A stretch of DNA of 64,000 nt, taken from NCBI GenBank assembly GCA_004352715.1, contig SCFE01000056.1:1857304-1921303 (forward strand), written 5' to 3'. Position 1 is the stretch's first letter. Each line of letters starts with the position of its first letter. This document shows positions 25,601 through 37,060 of the stretch, one piece after another. Made by a program: the position numbers and the translations under genes. Below the pieces are notes generated by a model. That model saw only the letters and a list, made by a program, of their open reading frames with translations, did not search any database and had not been told where the DNA came from. This DNA comes from Hofstenia miamia. Taxonomy: Eukaryota > Xenacoelomorpha > Acoela.

Positions 25601-27072
25601 GAATAAAAAACCACAATATTAACAGTTATTTGCATCTATGAATAAGAGTTTTGTTCGTATATCTTGCTATAAACAAAGCTCTTGAACCTGCACTTCACAA
25701 GATTGAACTTCAATACTTAAATGTTGCTGATATGAAAGTATGCATGTTTAGCCTACCAAGAATTTTCAAGGAATAAGTGAGCCAATCTAATAGTGGTTTT
25801 TTATCATAAATTCTCAGGATCTCCATTATCCTTCCAATAGCTGCAAGGCTAAATCTAATCATGAGACATATCGAAATTTTCCTTATTACATTGAAAAGAT
25901 GGGATACTACCAGGAATATGGGCTAAACTTCATTTTCAAAAGTGTCAATTCAATGTTTCTCCTGAAATTTATGTTTGCTTAGTGATGAACAAAGGGAAAA
26001 TTACACAAACTACTTAAGAGAATTATTTAGGAGTGTTGGTATATATAGAACATATTGAAATGTGTAGAAAATTACACTCTGAGAGCATAATTCTGCCTTA
26101 TATAATTTCTGTAGGTTCAGATCAATGAAAACAATCTTTTTATTAGTTATTCGTTCACTAAGGAAATGTTTGTTGAAACGCTAAGAGCCTTGATAATATC
26201 TCAATTTAAAGAATTTGAAAGCTATCTTATTTAAACTATATTTGGCCTCATGGCTACATTAAAATAGAAATATAAATAGATGCTTGTGTAGAATTATAAA
26301 ATTTTTTGAGGATTTTTGGCGTCACTATCATATTACAATTTCCAATTCCTTAATTCAATGACCTATTTAGGCAATAACTTTTGCAATTTGAAAGTACATA
26401 GATATATTTATGTAAGTTATAGTAATAAATGTAAGAATACATAAAGCACACAAGAGATTTTTTGTAGGTGTATACTTATATTTTAGAAAATAAATTGAGC
26501 TAGATAGTACAATTTTCTACCCAGGTTGTTGTAAACCTATTGAATTAATTAATGGTGTTTTCTTCTTCAAGTGGAGAAGATAGTGAGTGCTGATCCCCGA
26601 TTTGGAAATTGGTTGACGTTTGCAAGCTTACAAGTCTTTCAAATTTTTGGCTAAACTAGTATTTTTTGAAAAACAATGTAATTAAATTTTTTTCTAGATT
26701 GTCATAAACATTCATAATTCTCGAACCCAACCTAAATCTTTGACTAATATCTGAAGTTTACATCAATTTGAAATACAATATAGCAAAAATATAATGCTTC
26801 CTATTACTGATAAGGTACGTATTGATTTCAAAATATTTCAATGCTGCACAATTACAACCCTATATTCTTATGTTTATGGACACGAGAAATTAAAGCAGAT
26901 TCCAGCTTGGAAAATAGTATAAGATGTCATTTTTTCTTTCAATTAAATGATTATATTTTCCCAAAAACAAATTGACTTGAAATAAATATTTTTTAGAAGC
27001 AGCGTTTTAAACTATCATTCTAGAAAAAAACTTTTTTGCTCTTTTTTAAGAAATTTCTAGCTGTGCTCATTA
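22687..27072. other. Gene-free AT-rich stretch
   Basis: No gene or element is recognised apart from a possible exon at 23640-23855. A GGGGGG run with GGGGCCCAGCCCC lies at 24150-24200; it resembles decayed ends of hAT-like elements, but no partner end was found. Confidence 0.4.
23640..23855 (-). other. Possible coding exon of unknown identity
   Basis: A 71-codon minus-strand frame with protein-like, aromatic-rich composition (WKKIFQYDWDYHGPG in the middle, then FVPNFDPHEIR). A CAG acceptor-like site (about 23841) precedes FHGIYW, and a GTTTGA donor-like site follows GMAW. I do not recognise the family and no flanking exon was found. It could equally be chance or old transposon coding sequence. 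Confidence 0.2.
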
Positions 27073-27081
27073 CATATATAC

Positions 27082-27134
<53 letters not shown>
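27073..27134. repeat. (TA)n microsatellite
   Basis: About 60 bp of alternating TA, 200 bp before an assembly gap. Confidence 0.95.
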
Positions 27135-27137
<3 letters not shown>

Positions 27138-27333
27138 TAGCTTAGCTAGTTTCTTTTTGTTTAATTCAAGTATTTAAGTGAATACCACAGCAATGCATAC
27201 AACTATATGCTTATAGATATCAATCCATACATAAACTACATTAATCAATCTATTACCATTTTCAGAACGCTCATTCAAAGCAGTAGTATTGGATGGTTCT
27301 ATTTTAAATTTGAAAAATGGTCTAATCGTTTTG

Positions 27334-28333
27334 NNNNNNNNNNNNNNNNNNNNNNNNNNNNNNNNNNNNNNNNNNNNNNNNNNNNNNNNNNNNNNNNNNN
27401 NNNNNNNNNNNNNNNNNNNNNNNNNNNNNNNNNNNNNNNNNNNNNNNNNNNNNNNNNNNNNNNNNNNNNNNNNNNNNNNNNNNNNNNNNNNNNNNNNNNN
27501 NNNNNNNNNNNNNNNNNNNNNNNNNNNNNNNNNNNNNNNNNNNNNNNNNNNNNNNNNNNNNNNNNNNNNNNNNNNNNNNNNNNNNNNNNNNNNNNNNNNN
27601 NNNNNNNNNNNNNNNNNNNNNNNNNNNNNNNNNNNNNNNNNNNNNNNNNNNNNNNNNNNNNNNNNNNNNNNNNNNNNNNNNNNNNNNNNNNNNNNNNNNN
27701 NNNNNNNNNNNNNNNNNNNNNNNNNNNNNNNNNNNNNNNNNNNNNNNNNNNNNNNNNNNNNNNNNNNNNNNNNNNNNNNNNNNNNNNNNNNNNNNNNNNN
27801 NNNNNNNNNNNNNNNNNNNNNNNNNNNNNNNNNNNNNNNNNNNNNNNNNNNNNNNNNNNNNNNNNNNNNNNNNNNNNNNNNNNNNNNNNNNNNNNNNNNN
27901 NNNNNNNNNNNNNNNNNNNNNNNNNNNNNNNNNNNNNNNNNNNNNNNNNNNNNNNNNNNNNNNNNNNNNNNNNNNNNNNNNNNNNNNNNNNNNNNNNNNN
28001 NNNNNNNNNNNNNNNNNNNNNNNNNNNNNNNNNNNNNNNNNNNNNNNNNNNNNNNNNNNNNNNNNNNNNNNNNNNNNNNNNNNNNNNNNNNNNNNNNNNN
28101 NNNNNNNNNNNNNNNNNNNNNNNNNNNNNNNNNNNNNNNNNNNNNNNNNNNNNNNNNNNNNNNNNNNNNNNNNNNNNNNNNNNNNNNNNNNNNNNNNNNN
28201 NNNNNNNNNNNNNNNNNNNNNNNNNNNNNNNNNNNNNNNNNNNNNNNNNNNNNNNNNNNNNNNNNNNNNNNNNNNNNNNNNNNNNNNNNNNNNNNNNNNN
28301 NNNNNNNNNNNNNNNNNNNNNNNNNNNNNNNNN
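27334..28333. other. Assembly gap, 1,000 N
   Basis: Exactly 1,000 N, presumably a fixed-size placeholder. The right edge is a (TA)n run, which probably explains the break. Confidence 1.
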
Positions 28334-28352
28334 ATATATATATATATATATA

Positions 28353-29100
28353 GGGATGACTAATTATGCTCTATCAAATTAGCTTGTTATGCGCATAAAT
28401 ATGCCTTATTAACCAGTAAATTATGCTGTCCCATTAAAATTGCATGCTCTATAAAATAGTATTTTTGACTAATTTTTTTATTCATGGATAATATTTTCAT
28501 TTGTAAAACAAAATAGGTGATAACGCAAGTGCTTAAAAAATGCATCAAATTGTACGACTTAAAGTGCTAACTTTGTTAAATTTACATTGTAAACAATCTA
28601 TTGGTTTCTGCAGTATTATTTTGTCCTATTATTTTATATATGAAGCACAATAAATTAATAGAATAATTTTATAGAAAGTCACTTTTTAAATTTAATAATG
28701 TTGCTTAATATTTACATAAATGAGACACTTCTATTAAGAACCATTATGATAGAATAAGTTCAATTTGCATGATTATAAATTTTAATAGCATGACTACAAA
28801 TTCAATTTACTTAACTATAATTTCAATTTGCATAAAAAATAATTTAATTTACCTGCTTATAAATTCAATTTGATTGGGTAAAATTTCAATTTGGTAGGGA
28901 TTGTAACAATGGAGTTTTGATGGCTTTCTAACATTTTATATCAAGAAGTTTCTGTCAAATCATGCTGATATGTAATTAGATCATCCTCCAATTAATAATT
29001 ATTTTTTATTATTATTTTATTTTAATGCAGCACAAATTATTCTGTATTCCCTTAATTTATGCATTTTTATGCTTTTTATGTATAAGGCATAATTAGTCGG

Positions 29101-29101
<1 letters not shown>
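28353..29101. mobile_element. 749-bp inverted-repeat DNA element between (TA)n tracts
   Basis: The left end reads GGGATGACTAATTATGC and the reverse complement of the right end reads GCCGACTAATTATGCC, sharing GACTAATTATGC. Both ends abut (TA)n runs (28334-28352 and 29102-29133), consistent with insertion at TA within a microsatellite. There is no transposase. The interior carries a 21-bp minisatellite. Confidence 0.6.
28759..28905. repeat. 21-bp minisatellite, seven copies
   Basis: TTCAATTTGCATGATTATAA-like units start at 28759, 28780, 28801, 28822, 28843, 28864 and 28885. Spacing is exactly 21 bp although the copies have diverged in sequence. It lies inside the 749-bp inverted-repeat element. 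Confidence 0.85.

Positions 29102-29133
<32 letters not shown>
29102..29133. repeat. (TA)n microsatellite
   Basis: TA run directly abutting the right end of the 749-bp element. Confidence 0.9.
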
Positions 29134-29135
<2 letters not shown>

Positions 29136-29289
29136 GAATTTCGGAACATCATACTACAAAAATAAACCAAAAATGTTTTTCTAGTATTCCATTAACTATA
29201 GCTCCTGTGAAAAAATGAGAAACAGAATTCAATCTCTTAGCAACACAAGCATGCACAGTAACAACATTTATGTTAATCGATTAAAAATT

Positions 29290-30420
29290 TAGTTTTCTAT
29301 AATTTTATGTAAAGGACATTAGACAACATTGTCTCTGGAGCCAACACATTTAAAAAAACTGTCCTTAATTGAGTCCATCAAATTCTTCTGCATTTTCGGG
29401 ATAATATTTTCTTTGGAATTCATCAAATAGTGCTTCAGTTGATACATATTTTTTAGATTTTTTTCCATGTCGTCCGTCATGATTCCCCAAACATTTTCTA
29501 AAGGTTAAAACTCCGATGTGTTGACATTGACAGGCCACTGCAAAATTTGCAGATTTTTTCTCTGAAGAAATTTTGGGTATTCCATGAAGAATGAGGGTCG
29601 CCACATTTTGCTGAAGAATCGTTTCAGTCCGATAACACCGGTTTGCAAATCGGGTAAACTTTGATAAATTATCAGTATACTTTGAACTGCCTACATTACA
29701 TTATCCACAGCTTTCAGGTAAAAACTTTTATTGCTCAAAGCACCCCAAACCATGCAGTTATGGGAAATGTTGAAGATGGCTTGCGAGCCGGCTTGGCTGT
29801 CGTAGACTCATTGGTTATGAAAACATTTCCGAAAAATCCATCCAGCGACCATGCTTCATAGAAGCTCACCAGGTATCTTTCTGTTTTTGTATCAATAGTG
29901 GAGCTTCTTTCAAACGTTTTTTACAGATCCCTGTCTTTGAAATTTCTCTGTACATTGTTGAGACAACTTTGTTATGGGTTTCTTGAAAATTTGAGTTCAA
30001 ATGAGCGGCTGATTTCAATAGGTTCTTTAAAGCATTTTAACAAAACTTTTCCGTTGATTTCCAATCAATTTGAGGAGTCATGCATTTCCTTTCTGCCGCT
30101 TTAGTCAGTAAGCTTTTTGAAGTTTCTATAGAATGCTCTTGGGTTAATATCCGATATCTTCAGTTAAGTTTTGCCGTCTGTGGTTCCAGTAGAGTAAAAA
30201 TATTGCAGAAAGTTTCTTGCATTTTAATAAGAAATATACCATCTGGTGAGTTTGCGGGTATTGTTGTTGATAGTGCGTGATCACCTAAATGTGTTCGTAC
30301 AGAGCATGAGAGCATGGTACTTCATTGAGGTAAAAAGACTTGTGCACCGTTGTTGAAGAGTTTTTGTATTTGAAAATTTTTTCTCATTTTTTGAGTGGAA
30401 CTATAGTGTCGAGATTAGGT
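29290..30420 (-). mobile_element. Tc1-like transposase remnant, frameshifted
   Basis: Reading the minus strand, successive frames show transposase-like pieces in the right order: KKRLKEAPLL (about 29920), FITNES (about 29810), CMVWGALSNKSFYLKA (about 29740), LQQNVATLILHG (about 29600, where family members have QQDNAP) and ENVWGIMTDDMEKNLKN (about 29490), the last close to the usual ENxW block of Tc1/IS630 enzymes. These lie in different frames and are interrupted by stops. The DDE triad cannot be confirmed, because the first Asp position is unclear and the second is lost. Terminal inverted repeats were not found, so the bounds are approximate. Confidence 0.65.
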
Positions 30421-31769
30421 ATTGAGAAAGAAAAAGGATTGTATCCTACAAATTAATGTTAAAATCACAAGCCTTTAGGCCTATTAAGCGGTAACTGTTG
30501 CATGCATATGCATTCCCTAATATCATTATATTTCCGATTGCTCCAAAATATTGTTTCAATTTGTGAAAAATCCTTTTTTTGTGTTATCTAAGAGACAATA
30601 TCAAGTTGAATTGTGCAACACAAATATTCAAATCTAGCGAGCATTCAAATGGATTTGAAACAAAGAAGAGATTGAAGAGCATGTAATTACCCTAGCATTA
30701 CTTGTTATACTGTGATTTTATATTTAAGACAGAATTGCATGAATTTTCATTTTTCTCATTTGACAGAACTACGAACTCTCTTCAAATATTGCGAATATTA
30801 AAAGCAGCTGCAACTGATTGTAATTGCTTAGTACCATGGAATACTCCACGCTTATTACCTAGAAGTAATTTTTCAACGAGATTAATCAGATTTGGACTTC
30901 ATGAATTGTAGTCCTTTTGCTATATGTTTGCAAAATTTTATGCATAAAACCAGTTTTAAACATAGGATTGAAATTCCGAGGGCATTTATTTCACCTAGGG
31001 GGTGTAGATCAGAGCTGCAAATATGTCTGGTTTTCTTGTAAACACGGTATTGTGGGCTTTAAGCATTACACTGAGCAGTTAAAGACGGGGAGACCCTGTC
31101 TCATTGGGACACCCTGAAGTTCTCGTAACACCCATGACTATTTGCCATGTGGAAATGAAGTGATTCTATTGGACGCTATCTAGTGACAAAATATTTTTGA
31201 CAAAACTAAAATTAATTTTTTAGACAATATGTTTAGACCAAAGTGGGGATTTTTGTTTTTTAGGATTTTGGCAAACTGATATTTTTGATGACAAATTTCA
31301 CTTAGGGTGTTTTATTGTAACAATGTTTAAACATGCAACACGATGTTTTAAGGAAAGCAATTCATAGATCTAAAACCCAAATATTTCAAATGAAATATGA
31401 TGTGTGTTATTTGCATTATAGTGTGTTTCCAAGCTCATTAATATTGATCAAAACAACAATTTCTTTAGCAATTGTGCATAAATTGTAAAAGCATACATTA
31501 CACAATGACTCTGAGTGACAGAGTTCTGCATTAGACATTCTTCAAGTTTCCATCTTCATTCTAAAATATGACGGCACTTCCACATTCACCCAGGAGGTGG
31601 CCATCAGAAATGCGTTAAGCCATTTATTTAATGTGGCTGGCTTTCCCCAGGAGGCCTATTGTTACCACGGCCTAAACCATGAGCAATGAAAACGATAATA
31701 ACCATTCCAAATAAAATATCTAGTGACATTTGATAACACACAAGTACTATATAATTTGTAAAAATGTAA
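30421..31769. other. Gene-free stretch
   Basis: Frames of 66-69 codons (30702-30911, 30917-31117) show no recognisable domain. A somewhat GC-richer patch at 31080-31120 contains GGGGAGACCCTGTCTC but no paired end. Confidence 0.4.
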
Positions 31770-32245
31770 GCCAGGTTGGTGAAAAGAGATATTACATCAA
31801 TGTATATGGGAAAATAAACAATTAACACATAAAAATCGTGAAACAAAAACGTGTTTGGTGAAAATAGAAATATTACATCAACATATATAGACGAGTAAAC
31901 CATTAACATATAAAAAATCGTTTTAAAACAAAAATGTGTACAATGGAAAGAGAAATATTACATCAATGTATATAGGCGAGTAAACCATTAACACACAAAA
32001 ACCGTTTAAAACAAAAATGTGTTTGGTGAAAATAGAAATATTACATCAAAGTATATAGACGAATAAAATAAACCATTAACACATAAATATCGTTTAAAAC
32101 AAAAATGTGTTTGGTGAAAATAGAAATATTACATCAACATATAAAGGCGAATAAACTATTAATATATAAAAATCGTTTTAAAACAAAAATGGGTACGATG
32201 GAAAGAGAAATATTACAACACTGTATATAAGCGGTGATAATAAAA
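31770..32245. repeat. Minisatellite with unit of about 84 bp, about 5.5 copies
   Basis: The word AATATTACATCA recurs with ends at about 31799, 31880, 31965, 32047, 32136 and 32220, giving spacings of 81-89 bp. Each unit also carries an AAACCATTAACACAT-like and an AAAACAAAAATGTGT-like block. Units ending in TTTGGTGAAAATAG and in ACAATGGAAAGAG both occur, so there are two sub-types. A 93-codon minus-strand frame here is a by-product of the repeat. Confidence 0.9.
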
Positions 32246-32758
32246 TATGGAAAAACCTATTGTAATGTCAAGTTGGATGAATTATTTATCGGAGTAATAG
32301 TAAACACTTATATCTCATTGAATAAATAACCGGTATATGACTTTTCTACGTTTGTAGACGTCAATCCATTCTTTCAGTACTGATATACATTTAATTTTTC
32401 CATTTGTATACATGAATTCAAGTGATCAAATTAGTCAAAAATCATTGTAAAAAACTGAATATTATGTTAAAATAAGATATCTTTTCATCATTGAACAAAA
32501 TGAAAATTTCATGAGGTTATTAGTATAAACTTTCAAGAATGGGTAAGAAAAACATTAATGCACAAAAATATGAGTAATCTTTATTGTAAATTCAGATATT
32601 ATTTTATACAGATTTTATTTATAAAAATAAATATTTTAATACGTTGAATACAATCAATGTTTAACAAAGGTTTGAATTGTTTCACAGAAAGTTTTAAAAT
32701 ACAAAAATAACTTATTTACATTATTAAATGAATTCAACCGTCAGCACTTGAATCATTG
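32246..32758. other. AT-rich stretch before gap
   Basis: No feature recognised. Confidence 0.5.
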
Positions 32759-33758
32759 NNNNNNNNNNNNNNNNNNNNNNNNNNNNNNNNNNNNNNNNNN
32801 NNNNNNNNNNNNNNNNNNNNNNNNNNNNNNNNNNNNNNNNNNNNNNNNNNNNNNNNNNNNNNNNNNNNNNNNNNNNNNNNNNNNNNNNNNNNNNNNNNNN
32901 NNNNNNNNNNNNNNNNNNNNNNNNNNNNNNNNNNNNNNNNNNNNNNNNNNNNNNNNNNNNNNNNNNNNNNNNNNNNNNNNNNNNNNNNNNNNNNNNNNNN
33001 NNNNNNNNNNNNNNNNNNNNNNNNNNNNNNNNNNNNNNNNNNNNNNNNNNNNNNNNNNNNNNNNNNNNNNNNNNNNNNNNNNNNNNNNNNNNNNNNNNNN
33101 NNNNNNNNNNNNNNNNNNNNNNNNNNNNNNNNNNNNNNNNNNNNNNNNNNNNNNNNNNNNNNNNNNNNNNNNNNNNNNNNNNNNNNNNNNNNNNNNNNNN
33201 NNNNNNNNNNNNNNNNNNNNNNNNNNNNNNNNNNNNNNNNNNNNNNNNNNNNNNNNNNNNNNNNNNNNNNNNNNNNNNNNNNNNNNNNNNNNNNNNNNNN
33301 NNNNNNNNNNNNNNNNNNNNNNNNNNNNNNNNNNNNNNNNNNNNNNNNNNNNNNNNNNNNNNNNNNNNNNNNNNNNNNNNNNNNNNNNNNNNNNNNNNNN
33401 NNNNNNNNNNNNNNNNNNNNNNNNNNNNNNNNNNNNNNNNNNNNNNNNNNNNNNNNNNNNNNNNNNNNNNNNNNNNNNNNNNNNNNNNNNNNNNNNNNNN
33501 NNNNNNNNNNNNNNNNNNNNNNNNNNNNNNNNNNNNNNNNNNNNNNNNNNNNNNNNNNNNNNNNNNNNNNNNNNNNNNNNNNNNNNNNNNNNNNNNNNNN
33601 NNNNNNNNNNNNNNNNNNNNNNNNNNNNNNNNNNNNNNNNNNNNNNNNNNNNNNNNNNNNNNNNNNNNNNNNNNNNNNNNNNNNNNNNNNNNNNNNNNNN
33701 NNNNNNNNNNNNNNNNNNNNNNNNNNNNNNNNNNNNNNNNNNNNNNNNNNNNNNNNNN
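32759..33758. other. Assembly gap, 1,000 N
   Basis: Exactly 1,000 N; neither edge is a microsatellite, unlike most other gaps here. Confidence 1.
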
Positions 33759-34019
33759 GCTTTTAACTACTTTAGGTCGCAAAAGGCAGGGTTTAAAAAG
33801 GGTAAAAAAATCGTTCAAAAACATATAGGTGAATAGTTAAAAAGGGGTATAATTGAATAATTATTTATGTGGGCATTGGCCGTAGTTTTTTTGACCAATG
33901 GCTGCCAAATCCAGAATTTCTAAAAAACGCCTTTTTTCATATCAAAATCAATAGAAAAGTGTAAAAAGTTATTGAAAACTGATCATTTTGAGAAAGCTGC
34001 ATATATACTACCCTGCTTT

Positions 34020-34620
34020 TCTTTACTACTAACATTAAAGAAATTTTTGAAATAAAACTTGAGTTTTTACTCATAGGCCAAGTCAAGTACGTAGTTAACT
34101 TAAGCGCCACCGATTAGATTAAAATCAATTTGATTAAACAGCTTTTCAAAGGCTTAAAGTATTCAATTGTTTCAACCAATTTTATGGTCAATATATTTAA
34201 TCACATTTTTGACACTTAAATTTTAATGTTTATTACAATGAAGGCATAACCAGCTTATGTGAGATCAAATTAAAGAATAAGTCAAGAGTAAATAGCCTTC
34301 AGAGTTATTGACTAATGATTTTGAAGAATTCTGGATTCTCCATGACATTAATTACCCAAGTTTTGCAATTATAAATTTTTCTAACATTTTTTTCTTGAAA
34401 TCTACTCAAATTCATTTAAGCTTAGAATTTGCCGCAGACACAATTCAGACGAAAAAATAGGCTGGTTACCTATTTTCGGATTATAAAGGCCTCCTACCAA
34501 TATATTATAAATTTTGTGGTTGCAATTTTTAAATGTACTCATAGATTTTATTACTCTGGTGACAGATAAAACGATGCTTCTTGAATATGATTTGTACATC
34601 TTTATCAGCTTTTTTACTGC
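34020..34620 (-). repeat. Dispersed repeat family R1, copy a
   Basis: The reverse complement matches 51885-52400 nearly base for base over several hundred bases (for example CAACCACAAAATTTATAATA and GGGTAATTAATGTCATGGAG are in both). It ends beside a (TA)n tract, as does the copy at 51.9 kb. No intact reading frame or terminal repeat is seen; the class is unknown. Confidence 0.8.
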
Positions 34621-34621
34621 A

Positions 34622-34654
<33 letters not shown>

Positions 34655-34735
34655 ATTATATATGCGTGTATATGATATGTACATTAATTGAAAATATATG
34701 ATTGCATAATACCATAATTTATATATATATATACT
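34621..34735. repeat. (TA)n-rich tract
   Basis: Interrupted TA runs at 34621-34660 and 34720-34732, next to repeat copy R1a. Confidence 0.85.
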
Positions 34736-34749
34736 CCTATATGAAATTC

Positions 34750-36382
34750 ACTACATTCACAATTTTTCAATTATCTTACAAGCTCAAATGTATGAAATAC
34801 TTGATCCCGATAACACCAGATACAATTTCACTCAAGTTTGATACTGATTCGGTTTTAGTCACTCTTATGCTGCACTTGCAGGTATTCAAAATAGGTGGAA
34901 ACTCTTAAAAAATGGATATATATAACAACGAAATGTGGCCTACCATTAACAATGAAAGCCCCAGCAAAACTTACCACATTTCTGTTGAACACCTTCTCAC
35001 TCAACTGATTAATGCTATTGAGTACAAAGAGAAAAAATCGTTTCATAAAATGCTTTTTGATGAAGAACACATTCCTGATATCACAGCAATTCCTGATGTA
35101 TGGTTACTTAGCATACTACTTAAAGTCAACAATAAACTCACAGTTCCAATCCCAAAACGAATTTGAACCAAACTAATCACAAAGTGCTCATTTGAAATTG
35201 CAATCACCCCTATATCCATAAAAGTGAAAAATTGTTTACTCTTAAAACAAACTATCTCATTTTCTCTCTTCCAAAATAAACACCACAACATCAATTTTTT
35301 CGAGAGATACCTCATGAAAATAATCAACTACAAAAACCCCTCTGGCAAGCTATCACCAATTTATATTCAAAACAAAGTATATGAAAGTACATCGCCACAT
35401 CAGGAGAAATGCATTTCAAATCTTATCCTGACATGAAATCACCCCTTTCAATCACAACCCTCTGCAACTGTCTGCCTCACAACATGCAAATGTATATACT
35501 CAACTGCAAGAGTCACAGCATGCACACTATGCGTATGGAACTCTTCACATACCTGTCGTCATGGTACCACAAAATCTGATGCCACAGATCCCGGCCAGCT
35601 CTTTTACACTATCACCCCACGAAAAACACCCATCAAACTACAAGAAGAAGAATTGTTAAATTCGGCCATTTTCAAAATGTCTCCCTAATTACAAAACGCC
35701 ATTGACAAAGTAGTAAATGAAAAAATATGACACAAGTCCATTTTGGCACACATCTGTACTCATGGTAAGGACAAAGACATGCTAATCAAACTTTTTATCC
35801 TGAAAAACAAGCACCATTTTGGAATCATGCAAATTGTCCACCAACCCAAGAAACTATCAAATATTGAATTAATCAAAAATCATTTTTTTTTGTGGAAATC
35901 TACTCTAAACTTGATCTTAAAATCCTTATGACACCCAATGAACAAGTGGAAATCTACTCTAAACTTGATCTTAAAATCCTTATGACACCCAATGAACAAC
36001 ACTCTCAACATCAAATGTACCTCAGCCCATTTTCGTCCCGAACAAGGCAACTACTCAAAACTGCATCATCTTTAACAGTTATCCTTGAAATAGATCACAA
36101 ACTGCTAAATTACCTCATATGCATCAGCACAGCTTAAATCACGTCCACTCATGGATCATGGTTGACCTTGAGAAAAAAGTTGCTACATGCAACAGTTTTT
36201 GCATCCCTTCTCCCATCCTGTCACCACCAGTTATTACGCCGTACTCCAAGGAAAAGAAAAGAGCTCTCAATAATCATGGCATTCCCAGTCATAAACACTA
36301 TTCCAATAACTATGAGACAAAGGTCGCATTCAAGCAAAAACTGAAGTGGAAAGAGACTTTACAACGCCTTAAGGACAAATAA
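34750..36382 (+). pseudogene. Long decayed reading frame of unknown identity
   Basis: One frame is open in long pieces that share register: to 34908, 34912-35166, 35224-35436 and 35743-35931, split by single stops. Coding-like sequence then moves to a second frame at an A/T homopolymer (about 35882-35891), open to 36137, and to a third frame at 36119-36382. The plus strand here is poor in G and rich in C and A, unlike its surroundings, and the pieces are rich in Lys, Asn, Ile, His and Ser. Together this suggests a former protein of some 500 or more codons with several breaks. I recognise no domain. A decayed transposon gene, an old integrated viral gene or a host pseudogene are all possible. 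A 54-bp in-frame tandem duplication lies at 35892-35999. Confidence 0.5.
35892..35999 (+). repeat. 54-bp tandem duplication
   Basis: GTGGAAATCTACTCTAAACT and the following 34 bases occur twice, at 35892-35945 and 35946-35999, without a mismatch. The unit is 18 codons, so it would not shift the frame. Identity of the copies means it is recent compared with the decay around it. Confidence 0.95.
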
Positions 36383-36562
36383 CAAGAGAAATACCTCCTG
36401 GTCAACTGCAAAAACTCACTAGAAATCGTCTATAAAAAGCGCACCTCTCAACATTCAAATAGCCAATACAAAAGAAAAAATTAAGAATAAAAGGATACAG
36501 AACGTTACCTTCTTTGCAGGCGCAAATGACGTCATCTGGGTCAACTTCTAGAGAGAAAAAAA

Positions 36563-36636
36563 AGTATATATATATAAATACCGCGGTATTACCGCACCGC
36601 ACTCATCTCGAATATATATATATATATATATATATA
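36563..36636. repeat. (TA)n tracts flanking a short GC-rich segment
   Basis: TA runs at 36563-36576 and 36611-36636 enclose TACCGCGGTATTACCGCACC. The enclosed CCGCGG word is self-complementary and may be the end of a DNA element, but no partner was found. Confidence 0.6.
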
Positions 36637-36801
36637 GTCATATCAGTGAGGCTAACGCAGGTTCGACTTTTCAGCTAAACATTACTAAAACTGTTCTGTA
36701 TTTACAATAAAAGTATCATCTTATATACAATTTAGCTATTATCATATTTACAAACATGAGAAAACACTAGACTGGCCGATAAATAACCAGCTCCGATACT
36801 A

Positions 36802-36932
36802 NNNNNNNNNNNNNNNNNNNNNNNNNNNNNNNNNNNNNNNNNNNNNNNNNNNNNNNNNNNNNNNNNNNNNNNNNNNNNNNNNNNNNNNNNNNNNNNNNNN
36901 NNNNNNNNNNNNNNNNNNNNNNNNNNNNNNNN
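36802..36932. other. Assembly gap, 131 N
   Basis: Gap of estimated size; its right edge runs into a (TA)n tract (36937-36967). Confidence 1.
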
Positions 36933-36967
<35 letters not shown>

Positions 36968-36970
<3 letters not shown>

Positions 36971-37060
36971 TGACGGAACTATTGCAAGGGTAAAGGGGGC
37001 TACAGCCCTTCTGATAAGATTTTTGACAGCGGGACCCCTTTGCAAGGACAATATATAACA
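36968..37060 (+). mobile_element. hAT-like element end
   Basis: CAGTGACGGAACTATTGCAA starts directly after (TA)n and is followed by GGGGGCTACAGCCC. This strongly resembles the CAGTGGCG-type ends of animal hAT elements. The opposite end was not identified, so only one terminus is annotated. Confidence 0.4.

Noticed and set aside
27207-28382. Long reading frames across the 1,000-N gap
   Set aside because: They are open only because N codons contain no stops; only a few tens of real codons flank the gap.
29661-30280. Plus-strand frames of 66-68 codons
   Set aside because: Antisense shadows of the Tc1-like transposase remnant on the minus strand.
31628-31909. 93-codon minus-strand membrane-like frame
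   Set aside because: Its hydrophobic repeats are a by-product of the 84-bp minisatellite; other units do not keep the frame.
32724-33836. Overlapping frames of about 340-366 codons
   Set aside because: These run through the second 1,000-N gap and carry almost no real sequence.
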